Positions 44,118 through 58,330 are shown, counted from the stretch's first letter. The stretch is 64,000 bases of DNA from Ornithinimicrobium pratense (GCF_008843165.1 NZ_CP044427.1:1798001-1862000); one strand, 5' to 3'. Notes: a model not told the origin generated them from the letters alone. A program made the numbers and translations.

Positions 44118-44340
44118 GGTGTCCTTCAGGGTCGGCGGCCAAGGGGGCCGCGCCCTGGGCACGACCTTCGTCGATGGTACTCGCTGAGGACGCCCGAACT
44201 CTCTTCAGCCCCGGCGTCAGCCGCCCGCCGACCCCGCCCTCGACCAGCGTGCCGGTGCCGGGGACCGTTAAGGTCAGGAGTGTGGCGTGCCCGCCCGGCG
44301 GACAGGCCACACGTCCGGCCCCACATGTCAGGAGATCTTC

Positions 44341-46647
<2,307 letters not shown>

Positions 46648-46705
46648 GCCCAGCAGCAGGCGCACCCACAGCGAGTTTCCAGCAGCGAGTCCAAGGAGAG
46701 ACAAG

Positions 46706-47887
46706 ATGAGCGACCACAAGCCGACCGCCGAGCCCACCGAGGGCGCCACCGGTGACCGCGAGGCCACCCGTACCATCTTGCACGAGCTGGCCGAGGCTGG
46801 TGTCTCGGTGTGGCTGGACGACCTCAACCGCCCGATGATCACCGACGGCGACCTGCAGGCCTACATCGACCGCGGGGTCCTGGGTGTCACCACCAACCCG
46901 ACAATCTTTGCCACCGCGCTGTCCGAGGGCGAGGCCTACAGCGACCAGGTGCGGCAGCTGGCCGGGTCGGGTGCCGACGTGGACGCGGCGGTGCACGCAC
47001 TGACCACCGAGGACGTGCGCAACGCCTGCAACATCTTCCTGTCGACCTTTGAGGCCACCGGCGGGCAGGACGGCCGGGTCTCGATCGAGGTCGACCCCCG
47101 GCTGGCCAAGGACACCACCGGCACCGTGGAGATGGCCCAGCAGCTGTGGAACGAGATCGACCGGCCCAACCTGCTGGTGAAGATCCCGGCCACCGTGGAA
47201 GGGCTACCGGCCATCAGCCAGGCCCTGGCTGCGGGCATCAGCGTCAACGTCACTCTGATCTTCAGCCTGGACCGCTACCGCGGCGTGATGAACGCCTACC
47301 TGACCGGGCTGGAGCAGGCCCTGGAGCAGGGCCGGGACCTGTCCACGATCCGCTCGGTCGCCAGCTTCTTCGTCTCCCGGGTCGACGCCGAGATCGACAA
47401 GCGGCTGGAGGACATCGGCACCGACGAGGCCTTGGCGCTGCGAGGCAAGGCCGGCCTGGCCAACGCACGCCTGGCCTACCAGGCCTTCGAGGAGGTCTTC
47501 TCCACCCCCCGCTGGGCCAACCTGCGCGACCACGGCGCCAACCTGCAGCGGCCGCTGTGGGCCTCGACCGGGGTCAAGAACCCCGACTACCCGGACACCA
47601 TGTACGTCACCGAGCTCGTCGCCGCCCACACCGTCAACACCATGCCCAGCAAGACGCTGGAGGCCACGGTCGACCATGGTGAGCTGCGCGGGGACACCGT
47701 CACCGGCGGCTACGCCGAGGCCCAGCAGATGCTTGACGACCTGGAGCGGATGGGTGTGTCCTACCCCGAGGTGGTCGACCTGCTCGAGGTCGAGGGCGTG
47801 GACAAGTTCGAGCAGTCCTGGGCCGAGCTGCTGGAGTCGGTGCAAGGCGAGCTCGACAAGGCCGCGTCCGCCGGGTCGGGGTCATGA
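46706..47887 (+). CDS. tal: Transaldolase
   Basis: 393-aa transaldolase of the actinobacterial long form. It has [62 protein letters not shown] and the Schiff-base Lys in [17 protein letters not shown], followed by [15 protein letters not shown] and [25 protein letters not shown] lies before ATG 46706; the open frame from 46538 overlaps tkt and is rejected. Overlaps pgi by 4 nt. Confidence 0.96.
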   Translation: MSDHKPTAEPTEGATGDREATRTILHELAEAGVSVWLDDLNRPMITDGDLQAYIDRGVLGVTTNPTIFATALSEGEAYSDQVRQLAGSGADVDAAVHALTTEDVRNACNIFLSTFEATGGQDGRVSIEVDPRLAKDTTGTVEMAQQLWNEIDRPNLLVKIPATVEGLPAISQALAAGISVNVTLIFSLDRYRGVMNAYLTGLEQALEQGRDLSTIRSVASFFVSRVDAEIDKRLEDIGTDEALALRGKAGLANARLAYQAFEEVFSTPRWANLRDHGANLQRPLWASTGVKNPDYPDTMYVTELVAAHTVNTMPSKTLEATVDHGELRGDTVTGGYAEAQQMLDDLERMGVSYPEVVDLLEVEGVDKFEQSWAELLESVQGELDKAASAGSGS

Positions 47888-49524
47888 CCGCTCTCACCGT
47901 GGAGGCCCTGGGCGCCGCCGCCGACGCCGTCGAGCGTCATCTGCCGGACCTGGTCGAGGAGCGCTTCGCCTCCCGACTGTTCGCGCAGGACGGGCAGCTG
48001 TGGGGGCCGGACGCGCAGGACGAGGCCGCCAAGCGTCTCGCGTGGGTTGACCTGCCCCGCACCTCCCGGCCCCTGGTCGGGGAGATCGCCGCGCTCCGGG
48101 AGGAGCTGCGCGAGCGCGGCGTCGACCGGGTGGTGCTGTGCGGCATGGGCGGGTCCTCCCTCGCCCCTGAGGTCATCTGCGCCACCGCGGGGCGGCCGCT
48201 CGTGGTGCTGGACAGCTCCGACCCGGACATGGTGCGGGCCGCGGTGCAGGAGGATCTGGAGCGAACCGTCGTGGTGGTGTCCTCCAAGTCGGGCTCCACG
48301 CTGGAGACCGACAGCCAACGGCGCGCCTTCGTCCAGGCCTTCACCGACGCAGGCATTGACCCCACCGAACGCGTGGTCATCGTCACCGACCCTGGCAGCC
48401 CGCTGGACACACGGTCCCGGGAGGGCGGCTACCGGGTCGTCAACGCCGACCCTGACGTCGGGGGTCGCTACTCGGCGCTGACCGCCTTCGGGCTGGTCCC
48501 CTCCGGCCTGGCCGGGGTGGACGTGGGCGCCCTGCTGAACGAGGCCGAAGAGGTCGCCGATCTTCTCGCCGAGGACGACTTGGGCAACCCGGGGCTGCGG
48601 CTCGCCGCCGCCCTGGCCGGCACCGAGCCGCTTCGCGACAAGTTGCTCTTCACCGACGCCGGCTCCGGCATCGTCGGTCTGGCCGACTGGGTTGAGCAGC
48701 TCATCGCCGAGTCGACGGGCAAATCCGGCACCGGCGTGCTGCCGGTGGTGACCCCAGCGGGCGCGGCACCGACCCAGGGGCTGTCTGACACGAGCGACTG
48801 CACAGTCGTCGTCCTGGCCCCTGACGTCGATGAGACCAACGATGACAAGGGCCTGCCGAACGGCGGGGCGGAGTCGCAGGTCAACGTCACCGGCTCCCTG
48901 GGCGCACAGCTCCTGCTCTGGGAGGTGGCCACGGCGGCCGCCGGCCGGCTGCTGGGGATCAACCCCTTCGACCAGCCCGACGTGGAGAGCGCCAAAGAGG
49001 CCGCCCGCCGGATCATGGCCCAAGGCGTCGGCTCCGGCGCGGCCCCGGCCATGGTCGACGGCGCCGTCGAGGTGCGGGCCCCGGGAGGGTGGCTGCCCGA
49101 GGACGCCGACGACCTCACCGGGGCGGTCCGGGCTCTGCTGGACCGCCTCGACCCGCAGCGTGGCTACCTGGCGGTCATGGTGTACCTCGACCGGCTCGAG
49201 CTGGCCGACCTGGCCCGGATGCAACCGGGCTTGGTGGAGCGGACCGGCCGGCCAGTGACTTTCGGCTGGGGCCCCCGCTTCCTCCACTCCACCGGGCAGT
49301 ACCACAAGGGCGGCCCCGCCCAGGGTGTCTACCTGCAGGTGACCGCGGCCCCGGCGCAGGATGTGCCGGTGCCCGGCCAGGACTACACCTTTGGCGAGTT
49401 CATCGCGGCCCAGGCGACCGGCGATGCCCAGGTGCTGGCTGAGCACGGGCGCCCGGTGCTGCGCCTGCACCTGACCGACCGGGACACCGGGCTCGAGCAG
49501 CTGCGCAGGGTGCTGCCCTGGTGA
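47884..49524 (+). CDS. pgi: Glucose-6-phosphate isomerase
   Basis: 546-aa PGI of the actinobacterial group found next to tal. It has [34 protein letters not shown] (sugar phosphate loop), [19 protein letters not shown] and [21 protein letters not shown] near the C-terminus with the catalytic His and Lys area. It links glycolysis to the pentose phosphate branch. Overlaps tal (ATGA) and zwf (GTGA). Confidence 0.95.
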   Translation: MTALTVEALGAAADAVERHLPDLVEERFASRLFAQDGQLWGPDAQDEAAKRLAWVDLPRTSRPLVGEIAALREELRERGVDRVVLCGMGGSSLAPEVICATAGRPLVVLDSSDPDMVRAAVQEDLERTVVVVSSKSGSTLETDSQRRAFVQAFTDAGIDPTERVVIVTDPGSPLDTRSREGGYRVVNADPDVGGRYSALTAFGLVPSGLAGVDVGALLNEAEEVADLLAEDDLGNPGLRLAAALAGTEPLRDKLLFTDAGSGIVGLADWVEQLIAESTGKSGTGVLPVVTPAGAAPTQGLSDTSDCTVVVLAPDVDETNDDKGLPNGGAESQVNVTGSLGAQLLLWEVATAAAGRLLGINPFDQPDVESAKEAARRIMAQGVGSGAAPAMVDGAVEVRAPGGWLPEDADDLTGAVRALLDRLDPQRGYLAVMVYLDRLELADLARMQPGLVERTGRPVTFGWGPRFLHSTGQYHKGGPAQGVYLQVTAAPAQDVPVPGQDYTFGEFIAAQATGDAQVLAEHGRPVLRLHLTDRDTGLEQLRRVLPW

Positions 49525-51092
49525 ACCGCGACGACGGCCCACCCGCACCGGTCCCCGCGCACAACACCATGCTGCACAACCCGCTGCGCGACCCGGACGA
49601 CAAGCGCCTGCCCCGCATCGCGGGGCCGTGCAGCATGGTGATGTTCGGGGTGACCGGCGACCTGGCCCGCAAGAAGCTCATGCCGGCCATCTACGACCTG
49701 GCCAACCGGGGGCTGCTGCCCCCGGGCTTCTCCCTCGTCGGCTTCGCCCGTCGCGACTGGGAAGACCAGGACTTCGCGGAGGTGGTGCGGGAGGCCGTGC
49801 GCGAGAACGCCCGGACCGAGTTCCGCGACGAGGTCTGGCGCTCGCTCGCCGAGGGCTTCCGGTTCGTCTCCGGTGCCTTCGACGACGACGCGGCCTTTGC
49901 TCAGCTGGCGCGCACCGTCGCCGAGCTGGACGAGGATCGGGGCACGGGCGGCAACCATGCCTTCTACCTCTCCATCCCGCCCTCCTGGTTCGCGACCGTC
50001 TGCGAGCAGCTGCAGCGCAGCGGACTGTCGGACCCGAGCGAGGGGACCTGGCGCCGGGTAGTGATTGAGAAGCCGTTCGGTCACGACCTGCCCAGCGCCC
50101 AGGAGCTCAACCGGATCGTGGAGGCGGTCTTCCCGCCGGACTCGGTCTTCCGGATCGACCACTATCTGGGCAAGGAGACGGTGCAGAACATCCTGGCCTT
50201 CCGGTTTGCCAACCAGATCTTCGAGCCGGTCTGGAACGGGCGCTACGTCGACCACGTGCAGATCACCATGGCCGAGGACATCGGCATCGGCGGCCGGGCC
50301 GGCTACTACGACACCGTCGGTGCGGCCCGCGACGTCATCCAGAACCACCTGCTCCAGCTGCTCGCCCTCACCGCGATGGAAGAGCCGTTGTCGTTCACCG
50401 CAGACGCGGTGCGCTCGGAGAAGGAGAAGGTGCTGGCGGCGGTGAGCCTGGGTGAGGACCTGGACACCACGACCGCCCGTGGCCGCTACTCCCCCGGCTG
50501 GCAGGGCTCGCAGAAGGTCGCCGGCTACGTCGAGGAGGAGGGCGTGGAGGCCGATCGGGGCACCGAGACCTACGCGGCGCTCCGCCTGGACGTGCGGTCC
50601 CGCCGATGGGCCGGGGTGCCCTTCTACCTGCGCACCGGCAAGCGCCTGGGCAAGCGCGTCACCGAGATCGCGGTCGTCTTCCGCCGCGCGCCGCACCAGC
50701 CGTTCAGCAGCACCGCGACCGAGGAGCTGGGCGCCAACGCGGTCGTCATCCGCGTCCAGCCGGACGAGGGGGTCACGGTCCGTTTCGGCTCCAAGGTGCC
50801 CGGCAGCCAGATGGAGGTGCGGGACGTGTCGATGGACTTCGGCTACGGCGCCTCGTTCACCGAGTCCAGCCCCGAGGCCTACGAACGGCTCATCCTCGAC
50901 GTGCTGCTCGGCGAGCCGCCGCTGTTCCCCCGCCACGAGGAGGTCGAGCAGTCCTGGCGCATCCTGGACCCGGTGATCGAGCACTGGGCCGCCCGGGACC
51001 AGCCCCCGCAGGACTACCCGGCCGGTTCCTGGGGTCCGCCCGCCGCCGACGACCTGGTCCGGCGGGACGGCCGGGAGTGGAGGTTGCCGTGA
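49521..51092 (+). CDS. zwf: Glucose-6-phosphate 1-dehydrogenase
   Basis: 523-aa G6PD. The dinucleotide motif is GVTGDLARKKLMPAIYDL, the substrate-binding active-site motif RIDHYLGKETVQNILAFRFAN, and GGRAGYYDTVGAARDVIQNHLLQLL and VPFYLRTGKRLGKRVTEI follow. First oxidative step of the pentose phosphate pathway, giving NADPH. GTG start overlaps pgi, and its stop overlaps opcA (GTGA), consistent with a working Zwf-OpcA complex. Confidence 0.97.
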   Translation: MNRDDGPPAPVPAHNTMLHNPLRDPDDKRLPRIAGPCSMVMFGVTGDLARKKLMPAIYDLANRGLLPPGFSLVGFARRDWEDQDFAEVVREAVRENARTEFRDEVWRSLAEGFRFVSGAFDDDAAFAQLARTVAELDEDRGTGGNHAFYLSIPPSWFATVCEQLQRSGLSDPSEGTWRRVVIEKPFGHDLPSAQELNRIVEAVFPPDSVFRIDHYLGKETVQNILAFRFANQIFEPVWNGRYVDHVQITMAEDIGIGGRAGYYDTVGAARDVIQNHLLQLLALTAMEEPLSFTADAVRSEKEKVLAAVSLGEDLDTTTARGRYSPGWQGSQKVAGYVEEEGVEADRGTETYAALRLDVRSRRWAGVPFYLRTGKRLGKRVTEIAVVFRRAPHQPFSSTATEELGANAVVIRVQPDEGVTVRFGSKVPGSQMEVRDVSMDFGYGASFTESSPEAYERLILDVLLGEPPLFPRHEEVEQSWRILDPVIEHWAARDQPPQDYPAGSWGPPAADDLVRRDGREWRLP

Positions 51093-52009
51093 TCGTCGAC
51101 CTGCCCAACGCTTCCACCAGGGACGTCGCCAAGCGCCTTGTCCAGCTCCGCCAGGAGGTGGGTGCGATGGCGACGGGCCGAGTGCTTACCCTGCTCGTCT
51201 CGGTCACCGAGGACGGCCTGGATCACGCCATCACCGCCGCGAACGACGCCACCCGCCAGCACCCCGCCCGCATCCTGGTCGTGGTCCCGGTCGATGAGGG
51301 CGCCGGGGACCGGCTGGACGCCGAGATCCGGGTGGGTGGTGACGCCGGCGCCTCCGAGGTGGTCGTGCTCCGGCTGCACGGGGAGCTGACCCGCCACGGA
51401 AGCGCGGTCGTCATCCCGCTCCAGCTGCCCGACTCCCCCGTTGTCGCCTGGTGGCCAGGCGATAGCGAGGAGGACGTGGCCGCCACCCCGCTGGGCGCGA
51501 TGGCGATCCGCCGGGTCACCGACGCCGACCGGTGCACCGACCCGGCGGCTCAGCTGCGGCACCGCGCGCAGCACTACCGGCCCGGTGACACCGACCTGGC
51601 GTGGACCCGCCTGACCCGGTGGCGGGCGTTGTTGGCGACCTCGCTGGAGGGCTCACCCTACGAGCCGGTCACCGGCGTCGAGGTGCGCGGCGAGCCGGGC
51701 CACCCCAGTGGTGACCTCCTCGCCGGGTGGCTGGCGCAGGCGCTGCGCTGCCCGGTCACGAGGGTCGGCACGCCGGAGGGCAGCGGCCTGGTGGGTGTGC
51801 GCCTGGAGCGCGCCTCCGGACCGATCGAGCTGACCCGCAGCGAGGACGGCTCCGACACCGCCACCCTCACCCGCTTGGGCACCCCACCCCGCCTGGTCGC
51901 GCTGCATACCCCCTCCCTGTCCGAGGCGTTGGCAGAGGAGCTGCGCCGCCTGGACCCCGACGAGATCTACGCCCGCGCCCTGTGCGACGGGCTGCCACTC
52001 GTCACCTGA
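51089..52009 (+). CDS. opcA: Glucose-6-phosphate dehydrogenase assembly protein OpcA
   Basis: 306-aa OpcA, which in actinobacteria and cyanobacteria activates or assembles Zwf. The family start VIVDLPNASTRDVAKRLVQLRQEVGAMATGRVLTLLV is complete, followed by ATRQHPARILVVV, DSPVVAWWPGD and DPAAQLRHRAQHYRPGDTDLAWTRLTRWRALLA. GTG 51089 overlaps the zwf stop. A 6-phosphogluconolactonase (pgl) gene, commonly next in this operon, is not present; the convergent rbpA follows instead. Confidence 0.95.
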   Translation: MIVDLPNASTRDVAKRLVQLRQEVGAMATGRVLTLLVSVTEDGLDHAITAANDATRQHPARILVVVPVDEGAGDRLDAEIRVGGDAGASEVVVLRLHGELTRHGSAVVIPLQLPDSPVVAWWPGDSEEDVAATPLGAMAIRRVTDADRCTDPAAQLRHRAQHYRPGDTDLAWTRLTRWRALLATSLEGSPYEPVTGVEVRGEPGHPSGDLLAGWLAQALRCPVTRVGTPEGSGLVGVRLERASGPIELTRSEDGSDTATLTRLGTPPRLVALHTPSLSEALAEELRRLDPDEIYARALCDGLPLVT

Positions 52010-52036
52010 CCGGGCAGACCAGAGCGGGCAGGCCAG

Positions 52037-52399
52037 CTACTCGGCGGGCCCGGCGCCCACCCCGCGCTCACGCAGCGTGCGCAGCGCCTCCTCGAGCAAG
52101 GACTCGCCCTCCTGGTCGCTGCGGCGTTCCTTGACGTAGGCCAGGTGCGTCTTGTACGGCTCGGTGCGGGGAGGTCCCGGGGGCGCGGACCTGTCCTGCC
52201 CTGCGGGGAGTCCGCACCGGGGGCAGTCCCACACCGCGGGGATCTCGACCTCGCCGCCCTGGGCAAAGCTGGGGGTGGTCTCGTGACCGTTGCCGCACCA
52301 GTAGCTGACAAAGATCCTGGGCGCGACCTCCCCCCGCTCGGTCTCACCCATGGGGCCAGAACCGACCCGGCTTCCTCGGATCGCGTTTGCGCCAGCCAT
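52037..52399 (-). CDS. rbpA: RNA polymerase-binding protein RbpA
   Basis: 120-aa actinobacterial transcription activator that binds the housekeeping sigma factor and RNA polymerase. N-terminal tail MAGANAIRGSRVGSGPMGETERGE contacts promoter/polymerase. The core has YWCGNGHETTPSFA and VWDCPRCGLPAG (zinc-type Cys positions), and the sigma-interaction domain RTEPYKTHLAYVKERRSDQEGESLLEEAL is complete. AAGGAGGCAACG stands before the ATG, an excellent Shine-Dalgarno. Its own promoter must lie in the 120-bp gap to secG. Confidence 0.97.
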   Translation of the reverse strand: MAGANAIRGSRVGSGPMGETERGEVAPRIFVSYWCGNGHETTPSFAQGGEVEIPAVWDCPRCGLPAGQDRSAPPGPPRTEPYKTHLAYVKERRSDQEGESLLEEALRTLRERGVGAGPAE

Positions 52400-52519
52400 C
52401 GTTGCCTCCTTGCGCGGACTGTCGACGGCACACCCACACGGGTGGGGTATGACGTCCCTGAGGGTCAGCCTAACCCCGCCACCTGCGCTGTGGCGAACGT
52501 CTCATCTGCGGCGCGCCGG

Positions 52520-52762
52520 TCAGGAGAAGCGGACGAGGACGCCGATGGCCACGACGACACCGGCCCAGACCAGGGCCATGCCGACGGTGATCCGGTTCAG
52601 GTTGCGCTCAGCGATGGAGGAGCCACCGAGGCTGCTGCTCATGCCGCCGCCGAACATGTCGGACATGCCCCCACCCTTGCCCTTGTGCATCAGGATGAGC
52701 AGGACGAGGAAGCAGCTGGTAATCACCAGCAGCCCATCGAGGAACCAGCGCACGTACTCCAC
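52520..52762 (-). CDS. secG: Preprotein translocase subunit SecG
   Basis: 80-aa membrane protein of the SecYEG channel. Two TM helices, WFLDGLLVITSCFLVLLILMHKGKGGGMSDMFGGG and NRITVGMALVWAGVVVAIGVLVRF, joined by the family's Gly/Ser-rich loop. I chose GTG 52762: AAGG lies 8-9 nt before it, while GTG 52771 would have it 1 nt away. It is downstream of tpiA behind a hairpin. Confidence 0.93.
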   Translation of the reverse strand: MEYVRWFLDGLLVITSCFLVLLILMHKGKGGGMSDMFGGGMSSSLGGSSIAERNLNRITVGMALVWAGVVVAIGVLVRFS

Positions 52763-52803
52763 GCAGGACACACCTTGTCGTCGGACCGGTCAGAAGATCG
52801 TCA

Positions 52804-52830
52804 GCCCCGGACCCGTGAGGGATCCGGGGC
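52804..52830 (-). terminator. Hairpin between tpiA and secG
   Basis: Stem GCCCCGGA/TCCGGGGC extended by CCC/GGG with one bulged A and a GTGA loop, 70 nt after the tpiA stop and 42 nt before secG. Stable but without a T-tract. It may end most gap-pgk-tpiA transcripts or lower secG expression. Confidence 0.6.
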
Positions 52831-52900
52831 GACAGACAGCCTAACCCAGCAAGCGCCAGGGACCGAACGTGCCCGGACGTACGGCGCGGCAGCGGCGTGC

Positions 52901-53716
52901 TCAGCCGGCCCCGTGGTGGTGCTGGTAGCGCACGATCGCGGCGAAGTCGTCCACCGACAACGCGGCGCCCCCGACCAGGGCACCGTCGACGTCCTCGCGG
53001 GACATGATCTCCGCGACGTTGCCGGGCTTGACCGAGCCGCCGTAGAGCACCCGCAGCCCGGCGGCGACCTCGTCGCCGACGGGCCCGGCCACGGTGCGGC
53101 GGATCGCGGCGCACACCTCCTGGGCGTCGTCCGGGGTGGCGACCTCCCCGGTGCCGATCGCCCACACCGGCTCGTAGGCGACTACGACCCGGCTCACCTG
53201 CTCGCCCTCCAGCCCCTCGATCGCGGCCCGCAGCTGGGTCACGACGTGCTCGACGTGCTGCCCGGCCTGACGGACCTCCAGCGGCTCCCCCACGCACAGG
53301 ATCGGCGTGAGCCCGTGCCGCAGGGCCGCGCGCACCTTGGCGGCGACCAGCTCGTCGCTCTCCTGGTGGTGCTCGCGGCGTTCACTGTGCCCGACCACCA
53401 CGTAGGTGCAGCCGAGCTTGGCCAGGAAGGCCCCGGAGATCTCGCCGGTGTAGGCCCCCTCGTCGTGCTGGGACAGGTCCTGCCCGCCGTAGGCGAGCCG
53501 GAGCTTGTCGCCCTGGACCAGCGTCTGCACCGAGCGCAGGTCGGTGAACGGAGGCAGTACGACCACCTCGACCTGGTCATGGTCGTGCCGTGCGTCCCGC
53601 AGCGTCCAGTCCAGCTTCTGCACCAGGTGGGTAGCCTGCAGGTGGTCCAGGTTCATCTTCCAGTTGCCCGCCATCAGCGGCGTGCGCCCGGTTGCGTTTG
53701 CGGTCTTGCTCGCCAT
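52901..53716 (-). CDS. tpiA: Triosephosphate isomerase
   Basis: 271-aa TIM. Catalytic residues are Asn and Lys in [10 protein letters not shown], His in [11 protein letters not shown] and Glu in [19 protein letters not shown]; the phosphate loop [10 protein letters not shown] is present. Start ATG overlaps the pgk stop by one base (TGATG). A Lys-rich N-terminus and short C-terminal HHHGAG extension are harmless variations. Glycolytic operon gap-pgk-tpiA. Confidence 0.97.
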   Translation of the reverse strand: MASKTANATGRTPLMAGNWKMNLDHLQATHLVQKLDWTLRDARHDHDQVEVVVLPPFTDLRSVQTLVQGDKLRLAYGGQDLSQHDEGAYTGEISGAFLAKLGCTYVVVGHSERREHHQESDELVAAKVRAALRHGLTPILCVGEPLEVRQAGQHVEHVVTQLRAAIEGLEGEQVSRVVVAYEPVWAIGTGEVATPDDAQEVCAAIRRTVAGPVGDEVAAGLRVLYGGSVKPGNVAEIMSREDVDGALVGGAALSVDDFAAIVRYQHHHGAG

Positions 53717-54933
53717 CAGTCCTCCAGTACTTGTAGCCCGGGCAGTTCCTTGCCCTCGAGGTACTCCAGGCTGGCCCCACCCCCGGTGGAGATGTGCCCG
53801 AAGTCCTCGTCGGCGTGGCCGAACGCGCGCACCGCGGCGGCGGAGTCGCCACCACCGACGACGGTGAGCGCGCCGGCCTTCGTGCGCTTGACCAGGGCCT
53901 CGGCGACCGCCTTAGTGCCCGAGGCAAACGGCTCCATCTCAAAAGCGCCCATCGGGCCGTTCCAGAAGACGGTCTGGGTGTCGGCGAGTTTCTCGGCGAA
54001 CAACTCCTCCGACGCCGGGCCGATGTCCAGACCCATCAGGTGGGCGGGGATGGCGTCGGCCGCGACCACCTGGTGCTCCGCGTCGGCGGAGAAGGAGGCA
54101 GCTACGACGATATCCACCGGCAGGACGATCTCGACCCCGCGCTGCGCTGCCGTCTGCAGGTAACCGCGCACCGTCTCCACCTGGTCCTCCTCCAACAGGC
54201 TGGTGCCGACCTCATAGCCTTGGGCCTTGAGGAAGGTGAACACCATCCCACCGCCGACGAGGAGACGGTCGGCCACGGTGATGAGGGACTCGATGACCCC
54301 GAGCTTGTCGCTGACCTTGGCCCCGCCCAGGATGACTGCGTAGGGCCGGCGCGGCTGCTCGCGCAGCGCCCGCATCACCTCGACCTCGGCGTGCACCAAC
54401 ATCCCCGCGGCGTGCGGCAGCGCCCGGGCCACGTCGTAGACCGAGGCCTGGGCACGGTGCACGACCCCGAAGCCGTCCGACACGTAGCCATCTGCCAGCT
54501 CGGCAAGCTGCTGGGCGAACTTTCCGCGCTCGTCGTCGTCCTTGGCGGTCTCCCCCGGGGTGAACCGGAGGTTCTCCAGCACCACGACGTCACCGTCCGA
54601 CATGGCCTCCACCGCCTCGGTGGCGCGCTCGCCGACGGTCTCCTCCACGAAGGTGACCGGGGTGATGTTGCCGAGCAGTTCACGCAGCCGGTCGGCGACC
54701 GGGGCCAGCGAGTAGCGGGCCTCCGGTGCGCCCTTGGGTCGGCCGAGGTGGGCGACGACGACGACCCGGGCGCCGGCGTCGGTCAGGTGACGGATCGTGG
54801 GGACCGAAGCCCGCACGCGCCCGTCGTCAGTGATGGTGGTGCCCGCGAGCGGCACGTTCAGGTCCGAGCGGACCAGGATGGTCTTGCCGGCCAGCCCGCC
54901 GAGCTGTTCGGCGAGGTCGGAGAGGGTGCGCAT
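53716..54933 (-). CDS. pgk: Phosphoglycerate kinase
   Basis: 405-aa PGK. It has [84 protein letters not shown], and the ATP-binding end [40 protein letters not shown] 54933 was chosen over the open frame to 55005, which runs into gap. Its start lies 4 nt after the gap stop. Confidence 0.97.
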   Translation of the reverse strand: MRTLSDLAEQLGGLAGKTILVRSDLNVPLAGTTITDDGRVRASVPTIRHLTDAGARVVVVAHLGRPKGAPEARYSLAPVADRLRELLGNITPVTFVEETVGERATEAVEAMSDGDVVVLENLRFTPGETAKDDDERGKFAQQLAELADGYVSDGFGVVHRAQASVYDVARALPHAAGMLVHAEVEVMRALREQPRRPYAVILGGAKVSDKLGVIESLITVADRLLVGGGMVFTFLKAQGYEVGTSLLEEDQVETVRGYLQTAAQRGVEIVLPVDIVVAASFSADAEHQVVAADAIPAHLMGLDIGPASEELFAEKLADTQTVFWNGPMGAFEMEPFASGTKAVAEALVKRTKAGALTVVGGGDSAAAVRAFGHADEDFGHISTGGGASLEYLEGKELPGLQVLED

Positions 54934-54937
54934 CAGC

Positions 54938-56041
<1,104 letters not shown>

Positions 56042-56217
56042 CTATCGGTTGCCGGTATGCGGCGCGTGCCCGGGGGACCGCTCCCGCACCGGCGTGAGGG
56101 CACTCCGGCAGGGCCACGGCGGGCCACCGGGCGACAGCAGACCGGAGCCACGTAGGTCCTCGAGTGGTTGACCGGAACATCCGCGACCTTGCGGTGCTCG
56201 CCCTCGACCTGGCCGGG

Positions 56218-57197
56218 TCAGTCGTCGAACATGTCCGGGGTGAGGTTGGCCTCGGTCCCCTCCATCCCCAGCTCCTCGGCCCGCTTGTCGGCCATCGCCA
56301 GCAGCCGCCGGATCCGGCCGGCCACGGCGTCCTTGGTCATCGGCGGGTCGGCCAGCTGGCCCAGCTCCTCCAGCGAAGCCTGCTTGTGCTCCAGGCGCAG
56401 TTCACCCGCGATCCGCAGATGCTCCGGCACCTCCTCACCGAGGATCTTCAGGGCCCGCTCCACCCGGGCGCCGGCCGCCACCGCAGCCCGGGCGGAGCGG
56501 CGCAGGTTGGCGTCGTCGAAGTTGGCCAACCGGTTGGCGGTCGCCCTGACCTCGCGGCGCATCCGACGCTCTTCCCAGGCCAGCACCGCGTCGTGGGCGC
56601 CCAGCCGGGTCAGCATCGCCCCGATCGCGTCACCGTCCCGGATGACCACTCGGTCGACTCCTCGGACCTCTCGGGCCTTGGCCTGGATCCCCAGCCGTCG
56701 CGCCGCCCCGACCAGGGCGAGGGCGGCCTCCGGCCCGGGGCAGGTGATCTCCAGGGCGGAGGAGCGGCCGGGCTCGGTGATCGAGCCGTGCGCCAGGAAG
56801 GCCCCCGCCAGGCGGCCTCAGCGTCGCACACCGAGGCGCCCACGACCCGCGGGGGCAGCCCGCGGACGGGTCGGCCGCGGTGGTCGATCAACCCGGTCTG
56901 GCGGGCCAAGGACTCCCCGTCGGAGGTGGCCCGCACCACATACTTCGTGTGCTTGCGCAGGCCGCCGGGGCTCATCACCACGACCTCGCTGCTGGAGCCG
57001 TAGACCTCGGCCATGAAGGCGCGCAGCCGCCGCGCGCTCTGCGCGGTGTCCAGCTCGGCCTCGATGACGATGCGGCCACCGACGATGTGCAGCCCGCCGG
57101 CGAACCGGAGCATCGTGGAGACCTCGGCTTTGCGGCAGCAGGTCTTGGTCACCGGGAGCCTGGCCAGCTCGTCCTTGACCTTCGCGGTCATCGCCAC
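56218..57197 (-). pseudogene. whiA: whiA, sporulation/division regulator, single frame break
   Basis: Two open pieces together give a full WhiA. From GTG 57197 (GGAGGA about 8 nt upstream): [21 protein letters not shown], then the LAGLIDADG-like N-domain to [11 protein letters not shown]. After a C5 run at 56802-56806 the frame changes and continues as [25 protein letters not shown] sequence. From [18 protein letters not shown] it runs through the C-terminal helix-turn-helix ([31 protein letters not shown]) to the stop. One added G in the run restores a 326-aa protein. A sequencing or assembly error is the likeliest cause. Downstream of yvcK by 92 bp. Confidence 0.85.
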
Positions 57198-57289
57198 TGC
57201 GCTGATCCTCCTCGTCCGAGGTGCGTCGTCCGTGCCGGTCTGCCCCCGCCCGGCGTCCGGAACACTACTATCCCGCCCTGCCCTGCCCG

Positions 57290-58330
57290 TCACGAGACCA
57301 CCCCGCTCATGACGTCGCGGTACGCCGCGGCGAGCCGCAGCGTGTCGTGCAGGCCGGGCCGACCCATCTTGGCGACCGTGGTGACCACCAGCTCGGCCCC
57401 CACCCGGTCGACCGCCTTCGCCAGGGCTCGGCGCTCGGCCTCGGAGCGGACGACGCCGGGGTCAGCGATGACGTGGTCGAAGGTCAGCCCGGGTGCGTGC
57501 GCGGCGATGGCGTGCACGTGGTCGGCGACGGTGTAACCGGAGTCCTCGTCGTCGGTGAGGCTCACGTTGAGGGTGAGCACCCGTTGGGCGGGGGTGTCCT
57601 GCAGCGCCTGCAGCAGGTCGGGCACAAGCAGGTGCGGCATGACCGAGGTAAACCAGGAACCCGGCCCCAGCACCACCACGTCGGCCAGCTTGATCGACTC
57701 CACCGCCTCGGGGCAAGCGGGCGGCGACGCCGGCAGCAGGCGCACGGAGGTGACCCGGCCCGGGTGCCGCGCGACCTGGGATTGGCCGCGCACGGTGACC
57801 GTGCCGGCGCAGCCCTCCCCCTCTCCGTCCGTCTTCCCGCCGTCCGTCCTCCCGCCGTCCGTCTTCCCGCCGTCCGTCTTCCCGCCGTCCACCGTCGCGC
57901 CGTCCACCGTCACGGTGGCCTCGATGTCCAGTGGCACCTGCGACATCGGCAGCACCCGGCCGCGGGTGTTGAGCAGCCGGCCGACCAGGTCCAGGCCGCG
58001 CACCTCCTGGCCGGGCAGCAGGTCCCAGAGGGCGACGATGAGCAGGTTGCCCAGGGCGTGGCCGGCCAGGTCACCGTCCCCGCCGAAGCGGTGTTGCAGG
58101 ACGCCCGACCACTGGTGGCCCCAGACGGTGTCCTCGCACAGCGCGGCGAGCGCCATCCGCAGGTCGCCGGGCGGCAGGATGTCGAAGTCCTGGCGGAGCC
58201 GGCCGCTGGAGCCGCCGTCGTCGGCGACGGTGACCACGGCGGTGATTGCCTCGGTGATATGCCGCAGTGCCTGGAGCGAGGCCGACAACCCGTGTCCACC
58301 ACCCAAGGCCACGACCCGCAGGGCGCTCAC
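57290..58330 (-). CDS. yvcK: YvcK/CofD-like gluconeogenesis factor
   Basis: 346-aa YvcK family protein (UDP-sugar binding, cell morphology and carbon flux). It begins [45 protein letters not shown], has [30 protein letters not shown] and [19 protein letters not shown]. An insertion in a loop near residues 140-170 is made of repeated DGGKT units from a 15-bp tandem repeat. GTG overlaps the rapZ stop (GTGA). Between rapZ and whiA, as in most Gram-positive bacteria. Confidence 0.94.
   Translation of the reverse strand: MSALRVVALGGGHGLSASLQALRHITEAITAVVTVADDGGSSGRLRQDFDILPPGDLRMALAALCEDTVWGHQWSGVLQHRFGGDGDLAGHALGNLLIVALWDLLPGQEVRGLDLVGRLLNTRGRVLPMSQVPLDIEATVTVDGATVDGGKTDGGKTDGGRTDGGKTDGEGEGCAGTVTVRGQSQVARHPGRVTSVRLLPASPPACPEAVESIKLADVVVLGPGSWFTSVMPHLLVPDLLQALQDTPAQRVLTLNVSLTDDEDSGYTVADHVHAIAAHAPGLTFDHVIADPGVVRSEAERRALAKAVDRVGAELVVTTVAKMGRPGLHDTLRLAAAYRDVMSGVVS
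57826..57915. repeat. 15-bp in-frame tandem repeat inside yvcK
   Basis: Four near-identical copies of CGTCCGTCTTCCCGC (one has a T-to-C change) from 57826 to 57885, then two diverged copies to 57915. On the coding strand each copy gives DGGKT-like residues. Since 15 is divisible by 3, copy change keeps the frame. Confidence 0.9.

Noticed and set aside
44118..44340. Riboswitch or small RNA in the ctaB-tkt divergent spacer
   Set aside because: No recognisable riboswitch core or stable terminator-like fold was seen; it is taken as a plain divergent promoter region.
57781..57920. Tandem repeat as a CRISPR array
   Set aside because: 15-bp units directly abut with no spacers and lie in frame inside yvcK.
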